From Chaunax sp. Z400 (taxonomy: Eukaryota > Chordata > Actinopteri > Lophiiformes > Chaunacidae): a DNA stretch of 64,000 nt. Of this stretch, positions 15,101-27,100 are shown piece by piece (within the stretch, counting starts at the first letter, position 1; each line of letters opens with the position of its first letter). The stretch covers positions 8,775,459 through 8,839,458 of the forward strand of contig CM075206.1 in NCBI GenBank assembly GCA_037577475.1, in the 5' to 3' direction. The notes under the pieces are model-generated. The model saw only the letters and a list, made by a program, of their open reading frames with translations, was not told the DNA's origin and searched no databases. Made by a program: the position numbers and the translations under genes.

Positions 15101-18100
15101 GTGTTGTTTCCTTTTTTTTCACCTCAAGGCAGTGTGAGCCAAGCTGTTTCCCTCTTTTCCCAGTCTTTGAGCTAATCCAAGCTAAACTAAGGTAAACTGA
15201 ACTATCACCTGCTGGCTATAGCCTCATATTTAACAGACAGACATGAGAGTGGTACCAATTGATCTTCTCATCTCACTCTCTGCAAGAAAGCGACTAAGTA
15301 TAAATCAAAACTTACACTCACTAAAAGTTGATTACAGCAGCTCTACGTATGTGCATTTAGTTTGTATTCATCATTTTTTGAAAGATAAAAGTGAAACTGG
15401 AACTGTAGTGACAAAAGAAAAACCAACCCAATTAAATCATTGTCTCTTGAGGTGGGAAACAGTGCCGCTTTCTGCAAATGTTCCTTTTAAACTGTGACGG
15501 CCTATGGAAATCCATTCCAGCAACATGACTGCTACACAAGTTAGAGTCTTCTTCCACAATAGTTGTAAGTAGTTGGACATTATTACATCTCTCGTTCAGC
15601 CAGCGAGGATGATCATTGACTTGCTGGGTCATTGAGGCAAAGGCACAAGAGGAGCAGGTAAAAAGCCCAGAGGTGTTGAAAAGATGAAATGGATATCCAT
15701 CAGCAGAGATCAGAAAATGACTCTCTGAGACGAGGGGGGAAAAAGATCTGATTGAAAAAGTTTTGGTTCAGGCAGCATCACGGAAAATATATAACTGATG
15801 TGCTAATGTGCACCACAGTGTACCCAGCTGTGATGTGTGCTTAATTTAATCACCCAATTCAGTTCATTATTTAATTCAAGCCCACTCCATAGTGAGGTAA
15901 AAAAAAAAAGAAGAAAAGACTTGAACACAGCATCCCAAAAAGCTTATATTCATGACTGTGATTAACTCTGACTGTAGCTTCAGCCTCATTAAACCTAAAA
16001 ACATAAAAACTTCAGCTGATCAAAGTTATGCACTACATGGTGCCAAGAACATCAAAAACAGCGCTACTGCTAATACTCCGATCATGTGCTCACATTTAGC
16101 ATAAAGACGTTGGCAAGAAAGCAACAAAAAAAAAAAAGCCTGAAACTTTTTCCTTGAGTGAGCAGCTTCACATCAACCAAATACTTTAAGTTCTCCTCCT
16201 GCCTAATGAAATGGGACGCCACCAGAGTGTCTGACCTGGGAGGAAGTCCATTTGAATGACCCATTCATTGAGTATTCATGAGTTGTACAGATTTTCTCCA
16301 GTTTTAACATATGCTGCCATGTGTCAGAGCTCATGAAAGGCCTAGAAAAAAAACAACAATATTAGTTTAAGCCTTTATATTGCTTTCTTCAAAATACCAG
16401 AGTCAATTGATAGTGTCATTTTTACCTCAAAGTTCGGTTTTTTGATCCTAACCTTTGCATGGCTAGTTAGTGTTATTGTGTTATTGGGCTTTTGGTGTTT
16501 CAACATGTTGGATCTGAACTAATCGTTGAATAAAATGTCCTTGTAGCACTGTTTCAGTCTCTGATAAATAGTCCGGTGTCGGTCGTGTGTTATGTTTTGA
16601 TCTTGTTCCCAGGTGACGGCCCTCAGACTAATTCTGTAAATAATTACCTCACTCAATCTTCCACCCACTGGCGAAGCAGAGTTAAAAATGAATGGACATC
16701 AACATTAATATTTTAGAAAACTGAGCAACCACTTTCTGAGTGTAACACAGTTTGAAATGCACATGTGATGAACTTTAAAAAAAAAAAAAAATTACTTATG
16801 GTACCATCGAATGCATCGTGAGTGAATGCATTCTTGAAAGGTAAAAAGTGGGTATGGTTTGGTTTTTTTGTTATTGTTGTTGGCATCCCCGGGCAAGTGT
16901 GTCCTCACAACTTGGACTCTTGCATGCCTTGCCTTAATGTCATATCACATACACAACTTATTGTGAAAAAATACAATTCAGCTCCATTCAAGGGCAGCCT
17001 AAGGCTAACAGTGACACTACGAGGACCTGGGGTCCCATTTATAACCATTGTGTTTGCACAAAACAGGGTCTGACTGCATGCAAAAGTTGTGATCTACAAG
17101 AACAAACATGACGGGAGAATGTGATATAGTGATAGATAGTAATAACGAGTTGGTGAACTGAAGCCAGATTGTGCTGTATAATGATGCCTCTTACACATTT
17201 AACTGATCAAATCCAATATAAGATCAAATAGTATGAAAGAATAGCATCAATAGTTTTTAATATTTTCTAATACTGTGCATATAACATAAAGATTTGTATA
17301 GTTTTAGCGTGTAATTCTCTGTTGTGAACACAGCTGTGCAGTCAGGCACACAAACACCCTCTCCAGTCACCTCACCTTGTGCATCCTCACTATTTGCACA
17401 CATAACTGTGTAATATCTGGAAATAAAGCTAGAAACAGCTCTCAAACAATCATATCAATTAATCACGTTCAGCAATCGTCCATTTGCAAATCATGCCCCA
17501 AGGTGGGAGACATCACTGATTGTTGCAGTCATTTTTGCAAAATGTGAAGAAGTCTGATCACTGCAGACATAAAAAAAAACTGTGCTGCACAATGGCTGCA
17601 CACACTAACACTGTCCTCCCACTGCTAGATGACAATGTGAATAAAAGACTTAACAACGTGTGCTGTCTGACCTCCACCTCAGCCACAAGCACCTCTGCTT
17701 CAAAAATTCCTTTTCTGCTTCTTCCTCTTGGCTGTTATCATGATTCACCATCGATCAGCGGGCTCATTTAATATGCTTCAACATTCATGAGGTGCTTTGC
17801 TCTGACTATTTATGAGTGTGTAGAGAGGACGATATGAGGCTGATCGATGTGCGCTCATTCCTGAGTAGACTGTGATTTATAGAGGGAACATTTCCTGCAG
17901 TTGTGTGCACACGGTTTTATAAATCTGAATTTTTTTTCGTGCAAGCTATTTTACGATTTAGTGTGCATGTACACTATAAGCATGCGTCCAACACATTTGT
18001 CTATAAATGAGACCCCACTAAACCAAACAAACACTAAAGTCAGCAATTGGAAATGATTGACTTTACAGAAATATGGATTTATTTTGATATGGGCCTGAAT

Positions 18101-21100
18101 TTCATTTTTGGTTAATTAGCCAGCCCTAATTTGTTTATTTGTTTGTTAGCATAAATGAATGAAACTTGACCCTTAGAATGAGTAGAAGATGATTCGATTT
18201 TGAGGCGGTTCTGGATCAAGTTGCAGATCCAGGAAATCTTTTGTAGTCTTGGCTGAGGTATGCGCTCTCCAAGAGCACTTCCAGTCTTCACTTCACTCCG
18301 GCTACAGAGTGAAGAATAGGTGCTGTTGTGGAATATAAGTTCCTGTTTGTTGATGTAGCTGAAGGAGCAAAGGTCCTGATGCTGAAGGCATTAAGAGCAG
18401 CTTATCCCGCCCAACTCATCCCCCCTCTTTGTCTGTGCTTGTTCCAAACCAAAGGTGGAAGAATGAGCTGGATTTCTCCTTGTTTTCTTAGACCCTGACT
18501 GTAATCTTTGACTGAGTTTACATGCACATTTTAAATCTGCTCTTTCATTTGGCTCATGTAAATGCTGCATACCTGTTACAGTAAACTGGATTAATTTTTA
18601 TCCTGGGTTTGAGGTAGCTGGAAAACTTCCAGTATCTATTTGAACAGCCAGTTCACAGGGTCAAAGTTTTTCCATGAGCATGGTTGATTCGTCTCGCTCC
18701 ATAAAATGATGGGAATAAATGTATGAATGTAAAAATGTCAGAACATTGATCTTGCAAATAGCAACGATGTAATGAAGTTCTTCATGAGGGTCATGAATTA
18801 ATTTCCACTTTCCTGTGAATTGTTGGCCTTGGGCTTTCTGCAGGGTTCCAAATAATTTTCTGCTGTATTCAGAAGCGATGGTGAAGCCACCAGCTTAATG
18901 ACTTTAAATGTCCATTTGTATGAAAGCAGTATATTGTCTCTTCAATATACCACCAGGCTTTACTGTATGCAAATACACTTTTAAATATCAAAGTACTTGT
19001 AGCTAAAGAAAATGTGAATAAATCAAAATCTAAAAATGTCTGCCAGAATGAGAGCACAAGGTCGTTATGTTAATCCTGCCAAAAAAATTAATTAGTTTTA
19101 AATTGAAGTTTGAAAATATTTCACTACAGCAAATGAAACCATTTTTGATGAATACATGATGTTATAAATGATCGTTTTGAGGCTGAAAAGGAAACCAAAC
19201 ATAAAGCAGGACAGAGAAAACATCTTTTCTACATGTTGCACTAACATTAATTGAAGGTCGATGTGTTTACCTTTATGCTGGTCACTGAAATAACTGAAGT
19301 AAGTGGGGCAGGTTATTGTAACCACCTCTCCGACGCTGGCCGAAGGCCAACAGGCCACGATGTCCCACATGCCTTGGCAACCTGCCAGGGAAGACGACAC
19401 TATTAACATGACATCACTCATATTGGGAAAAACACACAGATTCCATATTGATTAAATTAATTCATGCTTATCATGGCAGCCATGACACAATCAATGCTGT
19501 TCAGTGACCACAAAGTACAATTAAAATACAAGACCAATAATTCAGAGATAGAAATATTATATTTGTATGTCAACTTTATCCATCTTTATTCTTCAATTTC
19601 AGCACCTTGGATTGTGTTATTCAAATATATACCAAATACAAACATTTTAAAACATGTCAAATGAACACAGGGACTTTGAATACACTAATGATATTTAGAC
19701 AGGCACATCTGTGGTGGCTTGATTTCAAAAAAGAAAGAAGAAAAAAATACACAATCTGGTAGTTTGTAGTTTTTGACCAAAATTTTAGAAATCTCAAATG
19801 GGAGAAAAAAACAATGTACAAAACATGATGGAAATAAACTATTTATGTGAATTATTAATCTGAGAAATGTTGAAGCCTCCTCATCGCACCAGACTAGGAT
19901 ATTGGAAAAAACACTGATATTGCAATATCTTTTTTTTATTTTTATCTACGCTATATTGCAATATGAAAAATTTCAGTAGATACATGCCAATGTGCAGATA
20001 CACAGCTATTGATAATTCTCATCATTCTGGGTACATCAAAAGTCTATCATCATTTCACGAAACAAATCCGGATTTTAGGGGTACTGAGCGAAGACCTTTG
20101 GGAGTGCTGAGTACTTTTTCACCTGATCAAACACAAAATGTAGCTCGAAGCTGAAGTGTGTACCGTGTTTGATAGCCTCAAACCCTTGTGCCCCTGCAGC
20201 AGCTGCAGGTAACATTACCATGTTTGCAACCAGCACCGCAGTTGTTCATGAAAAGTTGGACAAAACTTCCAATGATGCATCAACTTCATCGACATCTTCG
20301 TGTAATTAATTAGCTGGTTGGATAATTTGTTTTAGGAGTAATGTAGACTTGTTTTCTCTGTCTTTGATGACTTTAGCTGAGTATTTATACAGTATTAGCG
20401 TTCGTCAACACTCACCTAATGACTGCATTCAGAAGTCCTTGCTAACACGCTGTTTCGTATGCTAAAACTGTATGAGAAACCAATAGTGCATAAAGTGCAT
20501 GCAATTATAATAGACAGTAGGCAAGCACAGTGGTAGGGATGACATCATAACCAAAACCATCTCCAAAATATAATGCACTTTTCAGGAACTACCTCTTCTT
20601 CTGTGACTCTTGTGTATTTCCATACATTCAACTATGTTTGAAAGTGTAGCTCAGAACACATTTATGTGTGTGCTTCACTCTTATTTTCTAGAGGCTTCTA
20701 GTCCTCTTAATTCTCATACTGCCTCCTTTGGAGTCCACTGTACTGTACTGTGTCATGTAGCTCCAAAAAGTGAAACCTGCCTCTGCCTATCACGGGTTGT
20801 TTTATCTCCTCTGATATACTGAAGCTTGAACAAACATTTGCCATACTAGGAGAACAAAGGTTTTCCAGCATAGTTTAGTCTGCTGCAGCTTTTTTTTTTG
20901 TTTGTCCTTGAACGTACAATCACACAGATTAATGCAGTTGTGCACTTATTTGAAATCTTTTTTTGAAAGTCACAACCTTTCCACTCTTTTTTGCCTATTC
21001 AGTTTCATCGCTGAACAATTTCTATATTTGCTATGTTGCATAACCATAGACTGCCAACATATGGTTTCTCTCACAAATGCACACGATGCTAATTCATTTA

Positions 21101-24100
21101 TTAGGGATGTGACCTCTGAGAGCAGCTTCCACTACCTTCCTGTAGAGGAAGCAGATAGGGAGGTAGAGAAATGAGTGTCACTGCAGAGATAAGGAGCAAA
21201 GCTGTTTCCACACACACACAGTTCATCTATATGAACTTATGCAGTAGGTACAGTACAGTATGTGGAGTGATATTTATTCAAATGAGAACAGTCTTCATGC
21301 ACATGTTGCATGGATGTAACCCAACTCCATATTTGTATTCTGTGTCATGCTCTTACTGAGGCATGATCATTCAGAGGAGAGGTCTGTATGGTATATATTC
21401 AGTGACACCTACAGACAAAGCGGTCATCCCATGGGTGTCAGACAATGACAGGCTGCACACAATATATCATTTCATGGACACATAGCAATGTTCCCATGTG
21501 CATTAGTCACATTGCAGGACATGCAATGTCAAGTAAGGGAACTTAAATGTTTCAACTAAAACATGTCATGTTACAACTTTGTTTACTGCTTGATTACAAA
21601 AGGAAAACTTTCAAGGTTCTCACTATCCATGACAGATTTACAAAGAAATGTTATTTCTCATAAATATGTCTCCCCCTGCTCTCTCCCCACGTGTCCATGC
21701 TGGTGTCAAAGTCACATACATCAAACTGAAAGTGGAGGACTGAACCAACTCAGGGGGTGAAAAAAAATAAAAATAAAAATAGAATGGCTCTCAGTAGTGA
21801 CCAACAATCCCCTTAAATCTAATCAAGCCTTATCCAAAATAAAACTCCATAATTACCATAGTTACCTCCACCAAGGAGGTTATGTTTTCATTTTTAAGGT
21901 GATTCGATGTGTAATAGCCACCCATTTAAATCTCATGTTTCTGGATTATTGTTTGGATCCACACCAAATTGCTCACGCTCATAGATAGCAGTCCAGGAAA
22001 TATGTCAAGATTTTTTTCCGAGAAAATTAAATAAATGTTGGGAAAAAAGGAAGTTAAAAAAAAAAAAAAATCCAGGCTCCCACCATCAACTTACATGCAA
22101 ATCCGTTCCGTAGTTTTTGGCAATATTATGCAGTCTTAGATGTTATCAGTTATATTATCAGGACTGGGCTGACAGAATTGGGGAAAAAACTTCATTCATG
22201 GTTATTTTTATGCTTCCACCTTATAAGGGCATGTCCATCATGAAAAGATTCTACACTCATTGGCATTAATGTCCCTGCAAACTCACACAGGCTGATTAGA
22301 CCTGTGTTCAGGCTGCATTTGGTGGCGTTATGCTAAGAGTTACTGTGTCCAAAGTCACTCCAGATTTACTAAATAATGCACTATATTTACTGTTGACCAT
22401 TTTATATGAGCATCCATATTATGAATATCAACTTTATGCACTAAACTGCCCTCAAATGAAATGAAAAAAAAAGTATTGTCCATGTCCTATAATTCTACCT
22501 GCTCTAATAGTGCTTCATCTATGAATCCCACACTGTAATACTGTGCTATATATTCTATTTATGTACTCATGCTGTTTCCCATTTGCTCTGAATGGTCTCT
22601 TGCTCATCCTAACAGTCAGAGAGAGGAAAATATGTTTTGGCGAATTACCCGAAGTGACATTCCCAAAGGTGCTATTCTCACAGCGCTCTTTCTCCAGCTC
22701 AATCTCTTTCACAACGTCACACATCTGCATCGACAGCACCTGTGGAAGGGGCAGAAAGCACATTTAGGTGTCAAGAATCTAATATGCTTCCATCAAACTG
22801 CAATTAGACTCTGAAATAAGACATATTCCACAAGGATGAGTCCAGTAAAAAGGTTACAGTCAGCGAATATGTGCCTGTACATTAAGTTCACATTTAAAGT
22901 TTATTCCCTTCATCACTTTTCCGTAAGTATAAAGCTTTGGATTGGAATGAATCTCTGGCTAATAATGCAGTTAATACACAGAAATGTTTTCTATGTCTGA
23001 AATCCAAACAGAGCTGCCTCTTGCCTGGCAAATAAGATGCTATCATGCAAATGCATTAGGAAGTGGAGACGGGGGCCTCCGAGTAATCTGCCGCAATTGT
23101 TCGTCTGTGTCAACAAAAGCAGAAAAATGCGAACTGACAGGCACCAGCGGAGAGCGGGTGGGTCAATGAAGATGTGTAAGAGGAGCAGCGAACATGCCTG
23201 AGAAGGTCAGTGGAGATGAAAAGGCAGAGGAGAGGAGAGAGAGAAGAAGTGAGCATCAAGTGTTTTCAAGAACTCCTGAGGAAGAGCTGCACCCTGTCAC
23301 CTGCTATGCTGAGAGGACTCAAGGCAGTGAAGATCAGGATCAAGTACAGCTCATGTTCTCTAATTAGACTTGATCATTTTCTTCTTGTCTGTTTCATGAA
23401 CCTCCACCATCCAGGTGCCGTCGAACATGACATGATCCTCATCAATAATCCACAAATGCCCTGTTAAGTCCAGAGTTAAGCTCCCTGTTCATGGTCACAC
23501 CAAACGGTCGGCATCCCTCAGAGCGACGCTTCTGTTTCTCACAGCCGTGGTGAGTGAGCGTGATGTAATGATTCAATGTAATGAGGCAGAAGGAGCTGAG
23601 AGGTAAGCAGCTGTCATCATTTAAACAAGGAATGAATACATAACATCTACCAGGCCTGATTAGCAGGGATATTTAAGTACACAAACACAGTGATGCAAAA
23701 TATGATGTCTGCAAACAGATGATGCAGCTCCACTTCAGACACTCAGTTCCAACAGTGTTACACAGACATGCAAGATGCAGAGAAATTGATATAATTAGAG
23801 ATTTTGTTTGTTTGTATGTTGGTTTGTTTGTTTGTTTTTGCGTAAACCCCCTGGTTAACATTGGAGAAGTTTGGGAGTTGCTTTCCAGTAACATTTAATA
23901 AAAGCAGAGCCGTGAAGAAGAGGAAAATAAACAAAGTCTTTGTGGTTTGATTCTTTTCTGAGGGTCTAGTTTTTATTTATACAGATATTATATGGTTTTT
24001 TTGTACATTTCTAATAAAAAACTTTCCTGACAACACAGTATGTGTTGTTAGATGATATGATATTACCCTTCAAAAAATATAAGAAGAAAAAACAGGGGTT

Positions 24101-27100
24101 TGCTTTTTGTTCCTGAAAGACAAGATAAAATAGACAAGTGTTTAATTTTAGAGATGTGACCAAACATTCATTGTGGAAGTGTGGAAGTATCGTTGTGAAT
24201 TGCAGGGTTACATTACAGGGTTTCTTTTTTGATCCTATAGTTTGGGGTCACAGGTGACATTTTTAAGGTTCCCTTTGCACTCAAAAATGTGTTTTTCTTG
24301 TTGTTTGTTCACTTGGGTTGAATCATGTATGTCCAAAGTTTAGAAGACGTTTTATTTCACTCATCCAAGTGAATGTGTGCTCATATAAAATGTGAGTGAG
24401 ATCACAGTTGTGTGAGATCATATCTAGTTTGCAAGCTAATCATGGTCCAGTGGGCAACAAACACAAGTGTGATGTGAAATCTGGAAACTTAAAGTGTAGA
24501 AACAGAAGGAGACAATGAAGGAGACAAATTGTGTCAATTGTCTCAAAATGAACAATACATGCATATTCATTTGATTCAATAATAGAATGTTTAATGTTCC
24601 TGAGACATTATGACTTGGGAGCTTCAAGAACGTTACAGATAGAAGTGATTGATGTGCTAAAATATTTCTGTGCTGCTGCATTGAGCTACTGCTGACTTGT
24701 ACACATCACAACGATGTACAGTATCAAGGGCAAAAGCTTCTTGTAGGTAAATAGAAAATATGAAAACATTGCAGGGCGAACAGTACAAATACCATAATCT
24801 TCATGTTATTTACTTTACTTACACGGTCATCCTGTGGTTGAGGTTGTCAAACAGAATCAACACAATCAACAGAGCGTTGGTCGCACAAGTTTTTCTCTGC
24901 ACGAGATTAAAGCAGAAAATCCAACATATCCCGCAGTAACAGCAGCAGCATTGGCCAGGAGGCAGGAGATTAAACAGCTAAAATTATCTGTGCAGAGCAA
25001 CTCGCACGAAGGAGGAAATCTCATGTTGGTCAGACCCTTATTTAACCTTGTATTTGATTAGCATGAAATTGATTGTCAGCCAATATAACAATGGAGCACG
25101 TAAGAGAGGATGTGAGTCCAAAAGGCCCTCAGAGGAGAACGTAATACTTTGTAATCACAATGAACTTTAATCCTAATGTCAGGTACGGCTAAGGTACATC
25201 ATCTAAATTACAACTACTAGGAACTCCTACAGTACTATGAATAATTCTGCATCGCTGTCAAATTATGTAAAATGTTTACAAAATCATATTGAAGGTTATC
25301 ATAATTGTGTTTTTTGCATCGGACCGTGTGACACTAGTAGGCCTTATATATCACACATATATGCATATAGATATAAATTATCTCATTTTATTACAGAATA
25401 ATAAAATGTTATGATCATGTCATCCAAGAATGGATTGATTGATTGATTGATTGATTGACTGATTTGTTCAATACATTTGGAAAGTGAATCCGGTCTTAAT
25501 ATGATCACAGTACAATTCTGCTTATAGCTGATAAATGATATTATTGGATTATCATCCAGCTCTAATGGGAAAACAGCCAATATAATATAAAAAATAAATG
25601 CGTATCAATATATTTGATTCTCTCTAATGAGATGGTCTATAAATTAGTAAGATGTAAACAAGGTTCAAAACCTAAATGTAAAGCTTTCTATAGGTTTTAA
25701 CAAAATAAGCGTGGGGTATACTGTACTGTTATTCCATAATTAATTTAGTGGAATAGTGAGTACAATATTCACTTATCAAGAGCACCAAACTGAAACAGCA
25801 GAGCTCAAGAGTATTTTTATATTAACACACAGTCAAATGCCTCTATTATCTCTAAACGTTATGTAGATGCAGTTCTCCTCAGGTCATTTCATCAGTTTGT
25901 TGTTTTTGGCCCTCAACTTTACTATTTGGTTCATCCATCTCACTGACATTGTTTACGATTGTGGTTTTCAGCCAAGACGTTCTGATGAACTCACTGTGTG
26001 CTACCACCCCACTACTAAACAACAGAAAGAGCATTTAACTGGTGAACATGGTGGAGCATTTAGAGGCTAAAGAGGTATTATTAAAAGGAGGGTGAATGTT
26101 GGCATCTTTCCATATTAACTGTGGGTTAAATCAGTTAGCCATATCATATTATTGGGCATTATTATCATTATAAGGCAATAAAATATCAATTTTCATTTTC
26201 AGCTTGACCTGCTGCCCAAATACAAAGAAAAAAACGTTATTTTTCCCTCTTCATTCGCTGGATGTTTTGACAGTTCACAGGTGTCAATAAGGCAATAAAT
26301 GACAACTTCATTCCATTTAGCTGCTTCCGATGTAGATTCCTGGCTTTGTGCATCCTGACTCACTTTTACGTAGTTTTGCCGGGACACTTGAATAGAATGG
26401 AGTCACGGTTATAAGTGTTCCCGCTGGAGTCGAAATGTCTGCTGTGAAAGGCCCTCATTGGTGCTGCTTTGAGACGAAGTGCTTCCAGTGGGTCCTCCAA
26501 ACTAAAACAACTAGTTAATAACACAGATTTTCAGTTTAATATCATAAGAGAGTGGCACATTGTTTTTGTTGCTTCCAGCTTTTGGGAAATGGAAAACCAG
26601 CAGCAACAAACCTGACGTTAGCCATTAATGCTGCATAAACAGTAGAAAAAGTGGAACAGAGTCCCTCATGATACTGACAGGATGCTGGAATGTGTGCATT
26701 GCCTTGTACTGTAGGCTACTGGGATCAAGCTCTCCTCATTGCATGGAGGTAGTTTATTAGTTCATGTCTAACCCAGTTTATTGTAAACAGAACCAGAAGA
26801 CACACAGAGGGAGACCATTAAGAATAACCATCAGGGTTCAGAGCATGTGATTTATGGGAGCGACTGCATTTGGGGCACATTTTGTAATCAATGAAGAAGA
26901 GACAAGAGAAGACAAATAATAAGTCTCTGCTGGATAGGGATGTTGAAAACCTACTTGCACTTTGCTCAGCCATGCAGATTGCTGTAGTGGGCAATGAATT
27001 AAAATGCCAATCCCAAACTATGCGGATGATAGATGGGCCTCTGCCAAGCCTTAGAGACACAGGCATACACACAGTGTCTCCATGAGCAAAACATTGCATA